A model generated the notes under the pieces. That model was not told the origin of the DNA. It ran no database searches and saw nothing but the letters and a program-made list of their open reading frames with translations. Made by a program: the position numbers and the translations under genes. From Candidimonas nitroreducens (GTDB lineage: Bacteria; Pseudomonadota; Gammaproteobacteria; Burkholderiales; Burkholderiaceae_B): DNA of 64,000 bases. The stretch spans positions 186,001 to 250,000 of the forward strand of contig NZ_NJIH01000008.1 of the NCBI RefSeq assembly GCF_002209565.1, in the 5' to 3' direction. Each line of letters starts with the position of its first letter. Within the stretch, counting starts at the first letter, position 1. This document shows positions 51,703 to 60,411 of the stretch, piece by piece.

Positions 51703-52872
51703 ATGAAGAAACTGATACTGAATCTATGCGTGGCCCTGGGCTGCGCGGGCGCGGCGTCGGCGTGGGCCGGCGTGGCCGCGCCTCCACCGCCTGCGCTCAC
51801 GGCCAAGGCCTGGCTGCTGCTGGACGCCGAAAGCGGCCAGGTCATCGCCGAACAGAATGCCGACGAGCGCATCGAGCCCGCCTCGCTGACCAAGATCATG
51901 ACGGCTTACCTGGTGTTCCAGGCCATCGCGCATCACCGGCTCGACAAGCAGCAGATCGTCACGGTTTCGCAGCGCGCCTGGAAAATAGCGCCGGGCAGCT
52001 CGAAGATGTTTCTCAAGCCGGGCGACAGGGTCAGCATCGATCAATTGCTCGACGGCCTGCTGGTACAGTCCGGCAATGACGCCGCCGTAGCGCTGGCCGA
52101 GGCAGTTTCGGGCAGTGTCGAGACCTTCGTCGCACTCATGAACCAGACCGCGCAGTCCATGGGCCTGACCGGCACGCACTTCGCCAACCCCAATGGCCTG
52201 CCCAACCCCGGCACGTATTCCGATGCGCGCGACCTCGCCACCCTGTCGCGCCACCTGATCCAGGATTTTCCGGTTCTATACAAGGGCTACGACACCAAGC
52301 GCGAATTCACCTACGACCATATCAAGCAGAGCAACCGCAATCGCCTGCTGTGGCTGGATCCGAGCGTCGACGGCCTGAAGACCGGCCACACCGAAAGCGC
52401 GGGCTACTGCCTGATCGCCTCTGCGCTGCGGCCCGAGGGCTCGGTGCAGCGCCGCCTGATCTCGGTCGTGCTGGGCACCCCGTCGAACAAGGCGCGCACC
52501 CAGGAAAGCCTGACCCTGCTGAACTGGGGCTTCCAGAATTTCGAGACCGTAAGGCTCTACAGCAAAGACCAGGTAGTGGCCACCCCGCGCGTCTGGAAGG
52601 GCCAACGCAAAGAGGTCAAGGTCGGTTTCGACCATGACATCTATATGACCTTGCCGCGCGCGGCGCGCATCGAGGGCGTGCCCACCGTCACCACCAGCGG
52701 CCCGCTGATCGCGCCCATCGCCGATCACGCGCCCGTGGCGACACTGCACGCCACCATAGATGGCAAGGCCTTGAGCCTGCCCTTGATCGCCCTGGACGGT
52801 GTAGCGCCGGCCGGCCTGCTGGGCCGCACCTGGGATTCGGTGGCGCTATGGGTGGCGCAGATGCGCGGCTGA
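51703..52872 (+). CDS. dacC: D-alanyl-D-alanine carboxypeptidase (PBP5/6 type)
   Basis: Low-molecular-weight penicillin-binding protein that removes the terminal D-Ala of murein stem peptides. The 389-residue precursor has a signal peptide (about 1-22), the SxxK motif Ser61-Leu-Thr-Lys64, SGN at 123-125 and KTG at 227-229 (GLKTGHTESAGYC), a C-terminal beta domain (about 285-375) and a C-terminal amphipathic helix (RTWDSVALWVAQMRG) for membrane attachment. The set is complete, so the enzyme is active. The dacA or dacC name is by similarity; the subtype is not certain. Confidence 0.92.
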   Translation: MKKLILNLCVALGCAGAASAWAGVAAPPPPALTAKAWLLLDAESGQVIAEQNADERIEPASLTKIMTAYLVFQAIAHHRLDKQQIVTVSQRAWKIAPGSSKMFLKPGDRVSIDQLLDGLLVQSGNDAAVALAEAVSGSVETFVALMNQTAQSMGLTGTHFANPNGLPNPGTYSDARDLATLSRHLIQDFPVLYKGYDTKREFTYDHIKQSNRNRLLWLDPSVDGLKTGHTESAGYCLIASALRPEGSVQRRLISVVLGTPSNKARTQESLTLLNWGFQNFETVRLYSKDQVVATPRVWKGQRKEVKVGFDHDIYMTLPRAARIEGVPTVTTSGPLIAPIADHAPVATLHATIDGKALSLPLIALDGVAPAGLLGRTWDSVALWVAQMRG

Positions 52873-52894
52873 TTGCCGCAGGGCGGGCGGCCGC

Positions 52895-52924
52895 ACGCTT
52901 GCAGCCGTGGCGCTGCGCAAGCGT
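52895..52924. other. Hairpin between convergent dacC and the thiolase-like gene
   Basis: Perfect 8-base arms acgcttgc (52895-52902) and gcaagcgt (52917-52924) with a 14-base loop in the gap between two convergent genes. No T run; possibly a Rho-assisted or processing structure. Confidence 0.3.
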
Positions 52925-52948
52925 ACCTGCGGCGCGGTATGGCCAGCC

Positions 52949-54121
52949 CTAGAGCGTGCTTGCCGTGCCTAGAATGGCGGTGGACTGGCTCGATAGCGTG
53001 CCGCCGTTGCCATGCACGACAGCCACCTCGGCACCGGGAACCTGCCGGTCGCCGCAGCTTGCGCGCAATTGCCTGACGGCCTCTATCATTATGAAGATCC
53101 CGTACATGCCGGGATGTACGCATGAGAGCCCGCCGCCATTGGTGTTCACCGGCAGGCGTCCCCCCGGGGCGATCGCGCCGCCGCTGACGAAGTCGCCGCC
53201 TTCTCCTTTTTTGCAAAAACCCAGGTCTTCCAGAAAAAGCAGGGTGTTGATCGTAAAGGCGTCATACAACTCGACCACGTCGATGTCCGCGGGAGTCAGC
53301 CCGGCCATGGCGTATGCGTGGCGACCCGATTGTCGTGCCGCCGTGACGGTAAGGTCGTCCATAGACGAAATCTGGCGATTCCATACCGCCGTGGAACTGC
53401 CCAATACGTACACGGGCTTCTGGGCGCAAGATTTTGCCCTGTCGGCCCTTACCAGAACGTATGCCCCCGCCCCGTCGTTGACCAGGCAGCAGTCGCGTAT
53501 GGTCAAAGGGTCGGACACCATGCGCGCGGATAGAACCGCGTCGATGCTGAGCGGGTCGCGCATCAGCGCTTCGGGGTTCAATTGCGCCCATCTGCGCGCG
53601 GCTACGGCGACTTCTGCCAAGTGTTCGCGGCGCGTGCCGTATTGGTACATATGCCTGGCTGCCGCAAGCGCGTAAGAGCTGATCGGGTTCAGCGGAGCAT
53701 AAGGGTGCTCATAGGGCTGCGGATCCAGCTTGAGCCGGATTTTCCCGATTTCGGCGCGGCTCAGAGCCGATGTGCGCTGCGTGCTGCCGTAGCAGACCAG
53801 CACCGCATTGCATTGCCTGGCTTCGAGCGCCTGGAGGGCGGGCATGACATGGGCCACGAAGCTGGAGCCACCGAGCATCGTGCTGTCGATGAACGTGGGC
53901 CGTATTCCCAAGTGTTCGATCACCGGCATGGCCCACATCGGGGCGGAAACACTGGCGGTTGCAATGCCGTCGATCTCCTGCATGCCCATGCCTGCATCGG
54001 CGACCGCGCGTTGCGCCGCCAACACCAGGATTTCCATTTCCGAGAATCCGCTGGCCTGTCCAATGCCCGCCTGGCCTACTCCGACAATGGCGGCGGCTCC
54101 TCTGAGGCGCTTATCGATCAT
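52949..54121 (-). CDS. SCPx-type thiolase-like protein (possible retro-aldolase)
   Basis: A 390-residue thiolase-fold protein of the lipid-transfer/SCPx group. The canonical nucleophile cysteine is missing: the corresponding region reads STMLGGSSFVAHV. The C-terminal half has VELYDAFTINTLLFLEDLG and VNTNGGGLSCVHPGMYG, the form typical of unclassified thiolases that pair with DUF35 proteins. In steroid side-chain degradation such pairs (Ltp2 with the DUF35 part of ChsH2) act as retro-aldolases instead of thiolases. The DUF35 gene is directly upstream with a four-base overlap, which supports a complex. The aldolase idea is inferred. It is last in the operon SDR-MaoC-DUF35-thiolase. Confidence 0.85.
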   Translation of the reverse strand: MIDKRLRGAAAIVGVGQAGIGQASGFSEMEILVLAAQRAVADAGMGMQEIDGIATASVSAPMWAMPVIEHLGIRPTFIDSTMLGGSSFVAHVMPALQALEARQCNAVLVCYGSTQRTSALSRAEIGKIRLKLDPQPYEHPYAPLNPISSYALAAARHMYQYGTRREHLAEVAVAARRWAQLNPEALMRDPLSIDAVLSARMVSDPLTIRDCCLVNDGAGAYVLVRADRAKSCAQKPVYVLGSSTAVWNRQISSMDDLTVTAARQSGRHAYAMAGLTPADIDVVELYDAFTINTLLFLEDLGFCKKGEGGDFVSGGAIAPGGRLPVNTNGGGLSCVHPGMYGIFIMIEAVRQLRASCGDRQVPGAEVAVVHGNGGTLSSQSTAILGTASTL

Positions 54122-54519
54122 GGGCGGCCCCGATGGGGAGTGAATACGAGCAGTTTGCCGTTTTCATCGTCGATTACCCGAACCTCGACCCGCATGCCGA
54201 TGGCGACTTGTTCAGGTGGCACGGTCTCGACGCGGCTCATGATGCGCGGGCCTTCTTCCAGGTCGACGAGCGCAACGTTGTAATCGCCGCCGTCTTCGGA
54301 CTTGCGGCGGATCACGGTGCTCGAATACACCGTTCCGAGCCCCGAGGGCGAAAACCACTCCAGCTGTGCGCAGCCGCAGTGGGGGCACAGCATGCGGGGG
54401 TAGAAGATGCTGCGCCGGCAGGCGCTGCAGCGTTGGATCACGAATTTGCCCTGCTCCAGCTGCTGGCGGAAGTGGCAATCGGCTCCGGCAGGTGCCGGTT
54501 CGGTGTCTGGCATGATCAT
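54118..54519 (-). CDS. DUF35 OB-fold/zinc-ribbon acyl-CoA-associated protein
   Basis: A 133-residue protein with a four-cysteine zinc ribbon (CSACRRSIFYPRMLCPHCG) and a C-terminal OB fold (VYSSTVIRRKSEDGGDYNVAL, split strands). DUF35 proteins bind acyl-CoA and act as the obligate partner of thiolase-like enzymes. The gene overlaps the start of the thiolase-like gene by four bases, so the two are translated together as a likely complex. All four ligands are present, hence the ribbon should be structural. Confidence 0.9.
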   Translation of the reverse strand: MIMPDTEPAPAGADCHFRQQLEQGKFVIQRCSACRRSIFYPRMLCPHCGCAQLEWFSPSGLGTVYSSTVIRRKSEDGGDYNVALVDLEEGPRIMSRVETVPPEQVAIGMRVEVRVIDDENGKLLVFTPHRGRP

Positions 54520-54566
54520 CGGCCCGTTTTCATGAATTCATTGGAGGCGTTTTCGCGCCCCGGGCA

Positions 54567-55433
54567 TCACGGTGTCTTGATGCCGGATATGCCATGGCTG
54601 ATCGCAACGATGTTGCGCTCCAGCGCTTTTACCTGGAACTGCACGGTTTCGGGGCCGGTACGCCACATCTCGCATCTCAGGGTCTCGCCGGGAAACACCG
54701 CCGCGGAGAATCGCGCATGTATATATGCCAGACGTTGCGGGTCGTACCCGCAATAGCTTCGAAGAACGGCATGTGCGGCCAGGCCATAGGTGTACAGGCC
54801 GTGCAGAATAGGTTGCCGGTATCCGGCCTGGCTGGCCACATCCGGATCCGCGTGTAGCGGATTGCGGTCGGCGTTCAGCCGGTACAGCAGGGCTGCCTGG
54901 GTGGGCACCGATAGTGTCCAGGCCGTCTCGGGGTTGTCCGGCGGAACGGGGGGTAGAGGTTCCGCCGCCCGGTCGCTCTCGCCAAAACCGCCATCGGCCC
55001 GGCAAAAAATGGTTTTCTCGGACGTCGCCAGCAAGGTATCGCCGGGTGTGCCGTAGAGCCTGCTCTCGACGACAATCAAGGCTCCCTTGTCCGCCCCCTT
55101 GTCCACGACCCGGGAAACGCGGCTGCGGCCGATTACTTTGCCGGCCCCGGGAACCGGGTTATGCAATGTCAGGCGCTGCTCTCCGTGTACGACCTTGACC
55201 CAGGTAACGCCCGCCTTGGGATCGCTCAGCCAGAAGCCGGGGTGTCCCAGCACCACGGGCATGGTCGGGAATACCTGCAGCTGTTTTTCGTAGACGAAAC
55301 GCAGCTGCTGCCGGTCGAGGGGGGCATTGCCCAGGCCCAGGCTCAGTGCATAGAGGATGGTGTCTTTTTCGGTGTACTCGTGTGCGACGTCGGCGAATTG
55401 CCAGCCCTTGATGGTCTTGTAGTTCAGCGACAT
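54567..55433 (-). CDS. MaoC-type enoyl-CoA hydratase (MFE2-like)
   Basis: A 288-residue double-hot-dog hydratase like the hydratase-2 part of peroxisomal MFE2. The signature with catalytic Asp and His is complete in the second half: LNADRNPLHADPDVA, followed by QPILHGLYTYGLAAHAVL. The N-terminal hot dog (about 1-140) is the non-catalytic half. It hydrates a trans-2-enoyl-CoA to the (R)-3-hydroxyacyl-CoA, which fits the SDR gene that is nine bases upstream. Confidence 0.9.
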   Translation of the reverse strand: MSLNYKTIKGWQFADVAHEYTEKDTILYALSLGLGNAPLDRQQLRFVYEKQLQVFPTMPVVLGHPGFWLSDPKAGVTWVKVVHGEQRLTLHNPVPGAGKVIGRSRVSRVVDKGADKGALIVVESRLYGTPGDTLLATSEKTIFCRADGGFGESDRAAEPLPPVPPDNPETAWTLSVPTQAALLYRLNADRNPLHADPDVASQAGYRQPILHGLYTYGLAAHAVLRSYCGYDPQRLAYIHARFSAAVFPGETLRCEMWRTGPETVQFQVKALERNIVAISHGISGIKTP

Positions 55434-55443
55434 GCCGGCGGCC

Positions 55444-56358
55444 TCAAATCGGTTCCCAATCGATCACTTCGGGGGATCGTTCGAGCTTGAAAAAGTGGTG
55501 CCTCAGTGCCGGTGCGGCAATAGCGGCGATGGACGCCGGAGTCCATCCCGGAGCCATGTGTACCGAGCGCAGCGGCCGGGGCTGGCTGAAAAGAATGATT
55601 TCGTTGGCGCGAACCCCGAAAATCTGGCCCGTGACTTCATGTGCCGCCTCGCTGCCCAGGTACACCACCATGGGAGCCACCTTGTCGGATTCCATTTTTT
55701 GCAGGCTCTGCACGCGTGCCTTTTCCTCAGCGGTATCGGAAGGGATGGAGCTGGTCATCCGGCTCCAGGCGAAGGGGGCGATGCAGTTTGACCGGACATT
55801 GAAGCGGGCCATGTCCAGGGCGATGGATTTGGATAAGGCGACTATGCCCAGTTTCGCGGCTGAATAATTGGCCTGCCCGAAATTCCCGATCAACCCGGAA
55901 GTGGATGTCATATGCACGAAGGCCCCCGAGTTCTGCCTGCGGAAATGGGTGGCCGCGGCGCGGCTGACATGGAATGTGCCGTTCAAATGGACATCTATGA
56001 CTTGCGCCCATTCTTCGCCGCTCATTTTGTGGAACAGGCGGTCGCGCAGGTTTCCGGCATTGTTGACGACGATGTCTATGCGGCCGAAATGATCCAGCGC
56101 CGCTTGGATGATGCGGCCTGCGCCTTCGGGCGATGCGACACTATCGGTATTGGCGGCCGCGACGCCGCCATGCTGCACGATCTCGGCGACGACGCTTTGG
56201 GCGGGCCGGGTGTCGCCGCCCACTCCGGCAAGCGACACGCCTATGTCGTTGACGATGACTTTCGCGCCTTCGGCGGCCAGCGCCAACGCCGCGCTGCGGC
56301 CTATGCCGCCGCCGGATCCCGTGACCACGGCTACTTTTCCCGCCACCATTCCCGTCAT
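55444..56358 (-). CDS. 3-hydroxyacyl-CoA dehydrogenase-like SDR (MFE2 type)
   Basis: A 304-residue short-chain dehydrogenase of the MFE2/17beta-HSD4 kind, with the cofactor motif TGSGGGIGRS, NNAG (99-102) and the catalytic triad Ser152/Ser154, Tyr165 and Lys169 (YSAAK). The long C-terminal tail after residue 235 (up to DWEPI) is typical for this subtype. It oxidises a 3-hydroxyacyl-CoA and works with the MaoC hydratase encoded just downstream. First gene of the left operon, divergent from the CoA-transferase gene across 149 bases. Confidence 0.9.
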   Translation of the reverse strand: MTGMVAGKVAVVTGSGGGIGRSAALALAAEGAKVIVNDIGVSLAGVGGDTRPAQSVVAEIVQHGGVAAANTDSVASPEGAGRIIQAALDHFGRIDIVVNNAGNLRDRLFHKMSGEEWAQVIDVHLNGTFHVSRAAATHFRRQNSGAFVHMTSTSGLIGNFGQANYSAAKLGIVALSKSIALDMARFNVRSNCIAPFAWSRMTSSIPSDTAEEKARVQSLQKMESDKVAPMVVYLGSEAAHEVTGQIFGVRANEIILFSQPRPLRSVHMAPGWTPASIAAIAAPALRHHFFKLERSPEVIDWEPI

Positions 56359-56507
56359 TATTGAAAACCCCCGCGCTGTTTCGCTGGTGCAAGCTTACGA
56401 TTGCAGAGCGCCAAAACTTAAAACCCGTTTTGCTATGCGAATCCTCTTTTTGGCGACGAAATTTATACTGACGGCTGCCTCTTCACTTTTCAGTGAGTAC
56501 TTGCGCC

Positions 56508-57665
56508 ATGAAGCTGTCGGGCATCAGAGTCATAGATCTTTCGATGTTTCTTCCCGGCCCTTATCTGACGATGATGATGGCTGATCAGGGCGCGGAAGTC
56601 ATAAAGATAGAGCCTCACAACGGTGGCGACCCCAGCCGGGGAATTGGCCCGGCGCAAGGCAAATACACGGATTTCTTCAGCAACGCCAATCGTGGCAAGA
56701 AAAGCCTGCGTTTGAACCTGAAGCAGGCGCCGGGGCGGGAGATTCTGCTGCGCCTGGCGCAATCGTCGGATGTGCTGCTGGAGGCATTCCGCCCGGGAGT
56801 GGCCGAACGGCTGGGCATAGGCTATGAAGCCGTCAGATCCCGGGCGCCGGGGCTGGTTTATTGTTCCCTTTCCGCGTTCGGGCAGACGGGCGCCTATCGC
56901 GACAAACCCGCGCATGATCTCGCGGTACACGCCTTGGCGGGCTTGGGCAGCCTGAATCTGGGCCGTGACGGGTATCCCGCGATGCCGTCGGTGCCGGTCT
57001 CCGATATCGCTGCGGCCCTGATGGCACTGTCCGGGATATTGATGGCGCTGCTGCGCCGCCACCAGACGCAACTTGGCGACTATCTGGACATAGCCATGTA
57101 CGACGCGCTGCTTGCCTGCTGCGCCAGCTTCATGGGCCGCGCCTACATGCGGGAGGAGCCTCCCGCGCCGCAGCAGGATCGCATCTGGGGCGGAGTGGCC
57201 TTCTACAGCATGTACCAGACCAGGGACGGAGAGTGGATAGCCTTGGCGGGTGCCGAGAAAAAATTTGTCGATAATTTCCTGGCCAAGGCGGGCCGGCCCG
57301 ATCTGGGCAAGTATGCCGCCTTGCAAGCAAAAGAGCAGCAGCCTCTCAAGGACTGGCTGCAGGGCTTTTTCAGGCAAAAAGACCTGGCGCAGTGGCTCGA
57401 ATGGCTGGATGGCATGGATGTCTGCTACGCGCCCCTGCGTTCCTTGAGCGCGGCGCTGGCCGACGCCCACACACGGGATCGTCAGATGATTCTGCAAAAC
57501 AATGCCGGCGACCGGCAGCTCGGCGTGCCTCTCAAGTTTGCCGCAGAACCGGCGCAGCCCGATCTCGAGCCCCCGGCCTTGGGCGCCCACTCAGTGGAAA
57601 TCCTCTCCGGCCTGGGGTATTCCGAGGCGGAAATCGAACAATTGCATTCCGACGGCGTTGTTTGA
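56508..57665 (+). CDS. Family III CoA-transferase (CaiB/BaiF)
   Basis: Activates a carboxylic acid by moving CoA from another acyl-CoA. The 385-residue protein has the catalytic aspartate Asp137 in DKPAHDLAVHALAG and the family start GIRVIDLSMFLPGPYLTMMM (split), with EAFRPGVAERLG and a C-terminal PPALGAHSVEILSGLGYS. I start at the ATG at 56508; a GTG at 56493 is possible. First gene of the right operon; it should supply the CoA ester for the dehydrogenase, hydratase and thiolase-like enzymes of the cluster. Confidence 0.93.
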   Translation: MKLSGIRVIDLSMFLPGPYLTMMMADQGAEVIKIEPHNGGDPSRGIGPAQGKYTDFFSNANRGKKSLRLNLKQAPGREILLRLAQSSDVLLEAFRPGVAERLGIGYEAVRSRAPGLVYCSLSAFGQTGAYRDKPAHDLAVHALAGLGSLNLGRDGYPAMPSVPVSDIAAALMALSGILMALLRRHQTQLGDYLDIAMYDALLACCASFMGRAYMREEPPAPQQDRIWGGVAFYSMYQTRDGEWIALAGAEKKFVDNFLAKAGRPDLGKYAALQAKEQQPLKDWLQGFFRQKDLAQWLEWLDGMDVCYAPLRSLSAALADAHTRDRQMILQNNAGDRQLGVPLKFAAEPAQPDLEPPALGAHSVEILSGLGYSEAEIEQLHSDGVV

Positions 57666-57778
57666 CGCGGGCGGCTCCTGCCGCTTTTGGTCAACATGGC
57701 GAAACCTTATGTCGTGCGCATTGCCCGGACTGATAAGCTCGATGTCGGCCCAGTCCCGACCGGCGACGGCAGCACCAG

Positions 57779-59200
57779 ATGAGGTTATCGAATATGGCGC
57801 ACGCACTGAAAACGCAAACGGCTTTGTCGGAACAAACTGCCTCCACCTTGTCGCAGACCTTGGCGCGGCACGTTTCGGCCACCGCATTCGACGCGCTTCC
57901 GGCGCAAGCCGTGGCGGCCGCCAAGCGCCTGATACTGGATACCATGGCGGTAGCCTGGGCGGGTTCGGACGCGACCGGCATCGAGGCGGTGAAAAATACT
58001 CTGGCCTCCAGCGGGCAGCCTTCAGGCGGCCCTGCTTGTACGCTTTGGGGCACGGGCGAGACGGCGCCGATGCAGGAAGCCGCCTTCCTCAACAGCGCCG
58101 CGGCGGCGGCGCTGGATTTCGACTCGCTGCATCTGGAAGCCTTGGTGCATTCCCAAGTCGTGACGCTGCCCGCCTTGTGGGCGCTGGCCGAGCATTTTCA
58201 TTTGAGCGGCAAGCAGCTGCTGACCGCCCTGGTGCTGGCCGACGATATCAACTGTCGCCTCGGATTGTCCGCCCAGGGGCATGACGGCTGGTTCTTCACT
58301 TCCATCTTCGGCGTGTTCGGCGCCGCGTCGGCCAGTGCGAAACTGCTGGGCCTGGGTGAGGCCGGAATTGCTCATGCCTTGGGCGCTGCCCTGTTCCAGG
58401 TCAGTGGCACGCAGCAATCGATGCAGGAAAAAAGCCTGACCAAGCGTTTCATGGCTGCCTTTGCGGCGAAGGGCGGCTTGTTTTGCGCGCTGCTGGCCCG
58501 TGCCGGCGTGACCGCGCCAGCCATGCCGTTCGAGGGAAAGTTCGGGCTTTTCACGCTTTACCAGCAATGTGATCCGGCCGTCCTGCTTGATGGCCTGGGG
58601 GCGCGCTACGAGAATTCCCGTATTACCATCAAGAAGTACCCGAGCTGCGGATGTTCGCACGCCTTGACCGAGGCGGCACTGCTGCTGGTCGAGCGGCATG
58701 ACATACGGCCGGCAGACGTCGCCGTCATAAGGGTACGGATTTCCGAATTCATGAATCGCATGGTGGGCGGCGAATTCGATCCGCAGCGCAATGGGGCCCA
58801 GGTTACCGGGCAGTTCAGTGCGCAATATGCGGTGGCTTGCGTGCTGTTTCGGCGGCGCTTTGCGCTGGAAGACATACAGCCCGCCAACGTGACGGAGCAA
58901 GATGTCGCCGCCTGCGCGCGATCGGTACGCGTGGAAATCGACCCGGACAATACGGGGCAGATCGCCCCGGCGGAAGTAATCTTTGAAATGCGATCGGGCC
59001 GCAGGCTGAGTGAAAAGGTGGAATTCTTTCCCGGCGGCACCAGCGGCCAGATCGCGCAAAGCACGCTGCACGACAAGGTGTACGACTGCATGCGGCAGGG
59101 TATACAACCATGGAGCCGCGACAGGATCGGGCGATTCATCGACCGCGTGCAAGGGCTGGAAGCCGTGTGTGACATGGCCGACTTGTTCAAGGATTTGTAG
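57779..59200 (+). CDS. MmgE/PrpD-family protein
   Basis: A 473-residue helical-plus-lid protein of the family that includes 2-methylcitrate dehydratase, cis-aconitate decarboxylase and iminodisuccinate epimerase. Seen: AAKRLILDTMAVAWAGS, ALDFDSLHLEALVHSQVVTLPA (split) and the substrate loop KKYPSCGCSHALTEAAL. The exact reaction (lyase, decarboxylase or epimerase) cannot be read from the sequence. Placed between the CoA-transferase gene and an SDR, with aconitase X genes behind, so it may act on a branched or hydroxylated polycarboxylate. Start at ATG 57779, with a second ATG at 57794. Confidence 0.88.
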   Translation: MRLSNMAHALKTQTALSEQTASTLSQTLARHVSATAFDALPAQAVAAAKRLILDTMAVAWAGSDATGIEAVKNTLASSGQPSGGPACTLWGTGETAPMQEAAFLNSAAAAALDFDSLHLEALVHSQVVTLPALWALAEHFHLSGKQLLTALVLADDINCRLGLSAQGHDGWFFTSIFGVFGAASASAKLLGLGEAGIAHALGAALFQVSGTQQSMQEKSLTKRFMAAFAAKGGLFCALLARAGVTAPAMPFEGKFGLFTLYQQCDPAVLLDGLGARYENSRITIKKYPSCGCSHALTEAALLLVERHDIRPADVAVIRVRISEFMNRMVGGEFDPQRNGAQVTGQFSAQYAVACVLFRRRFALEDIQPANVTEQDVAACARSVRVEIDPDNTGQIAPAEVIFEMRSGRRLSEKVEFFPGGTSGQIAQSTLHDKVYDCMRQGIQPWSRDRIGRFIDRVQGLEAVCDMADLFKDL

Positions 59201-59230
59201 ACTGTGGATCTCAAGGCGGGGGAATAGACT

Positions 59231-59995
59231 GTGGATCAGGAATTCAACGGCAAAGTCGTATGGATAGTGGGGGCCTCCGGTGCCATCGGGGCCGAAATCG
59301 CCCAGAGCCTGAATGCCGCGGGCGCCGTTACGGTCATTTCGGGCCGTTCGCACGAAAAGCTGCAGGCCCTGGCTTCGAAGCTGGGTAGCGGGCACCACGG
59401 CGACGATACCGTGCCTTTGGATGTCGCCAGTGCCACCCAGGTGAATGCCGCGGCGCGTGGAGTTGCCGCCCGCCACGGGCGCATCGACGCATTGGTCAAT
59501 TCGACGTCGCTGTCGCTGTTCGGCGATTTTCTGGCTCTGGATGACGGCGTATGGAATGACGTCCTCGAAGTAAAGCTGATGGGCTATATAAGATCATGCC
59601 GCGCCGTCATCCCCTACATGATCGAGCAGGGCGCCGGCAATATCGTCAATATTTCCGGCCGTAGCGCGCGCCAGCCGATTTCCATCCATTTGCCGGGCGG
59701 CTGTGCCAATGCCGCGGTCAATCTGCTGAGCAAAGGGCTGGCCGATCAGTATTATGAAAATAACCTGCGAGTCAATGTCGTGGCTCCGGGGCCGATAGAG
59801 TCGGATCGCTTCGCCCGTATCCAATCGACCCACGAGCAAACGACGAAGCGGGCCGACGCCCGTCCGGTGCTTTCCCGCCGCATGGGCCTGCCTTCAGATG
59901 TTGCGCAGGCCGTGCTGTGGCTGTTGTCGGATCGTTCGCGCCACCTGACTGGAACAGTGATGCCGGTCGATGGCGGCAGCACCGTCTGCCTATGA
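59231..59995 (+). CDS. Atypical SDR lacking the YxxxK catalytic pair
   Basis: A 254-residue short-chain dehydrogenase-fold protein. The Rossmann motif GASGAIGAE (14-22) and the C-terminal VAPGPIESDRF and TGTVMPVDGGSTV are normal. The catalytic YSASK position, however, reads GGCAN (156-160), with Gly in place of Tyr and Asn in place of Lys, and the NNAG motif is NSTS (90-93). It starts with GTG at 59231 behind a GGGGGAA site and overlaps the aconitase X small-subunit start by four bases. It could be a redox enzyme with other residues or a non-catalytic partner. Confidence 0.85.
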   Translation: MDQEFNGKVVWIVGASGAIGAEIAQSLNAAGAVTVISGRSHEKLQALASKLGSGHHGDDTVPLDVASATQVNAAARGVAARHGRIDALVNSTSLSLFGDFLALDDGVWNDVLEVKLMGYIRSCRAVIPYMIEQGAGNIVNISGRSARQPISIHLPGGCANAAVNLLSKGLADQYYENNLRVNVVAPGPIESDRFARIQSTHEQTTKRADARPVLSRRMGLPSDVAQAVLWLLSDRSRHLTGTVMPVDGGSTVCL

Positions 59996-60411
59996 TCACC
60001 CGGGCGACGAAGCGCGCCGCCTTGCGCGGAACCGGGCTGGTGGCCGGAGTTGCGCGCGGAATTGCGCGAACCTGCCGCGATGCCGTAAGCGTGGCCCGCA
60101 TCGATCCCGAAACAGGCGTCTTGCACGAACCCGGCCACGCACTTGATGGCTGCTGTCTGGCCGGCGGAATACTGGTGTTTCCAGCGGGCAAGGGTAGTAG
60201 CGGCGGCTCATACATACTCATGAGTCTTGCGGCGAAGAAAATCGGCCCCATCGCCATCGTCATGGATGTTGCCGACGCAGTCGTCGTCGCGGGCGCGGTG
60301 CTCGCGGGCATACCGCTCGTGACGGGTTTGGGCGCCGAGGCCCTGGGCTGCATAAATGAGGGGGATCGGCTCCTGGTCGACGGCGGAACCGGCCTGGTGC
60401 GCTTCCTATGA
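59992..60411 (+). CDS. Aconitase X small (swivel) subunit
   Basis: A 139-residue DUF126-type swivel domain. It carries LHEPGHALDGCCLAGGILV and the conserved serine-rich turn in FPAGKGSSGGSYIL (about 63-76), then VVVAGAVLAGIPLVTG. AcnX enzymes are dehydratases; known activities include cis-3-hydroxy-L-proline dehydratase and mevalonate-5-phosphate dehydratase. In bacteria the two subunits are either fused or separate; here they are separate and overlap by four bases (ATGA) on both sides, so SDR, small subunit and large subunit are tightly coupled. Confidence 0.9.
   Translation: MITRATKRAALRGTGLVAGVARGIARTCRDAVSVARIDPETGVLHEPGHALDGCCLAGGILVFPAGKGSSGGSYILMSLAAKKIGPIAIVMDVADAVVVAGAVLAGIPLVTGLGAEALGCINEGDRLLVDGGTGLVRFL

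Noticed and set aside
56359-56507. Inverted repeat caaaac/gttttg between the two divergent catabolic operons
   Set aside because: The arms are only six bases with a nine-base spacer in an A/T-rich patch; too weak to call an operator although a regulatory site must lie here.
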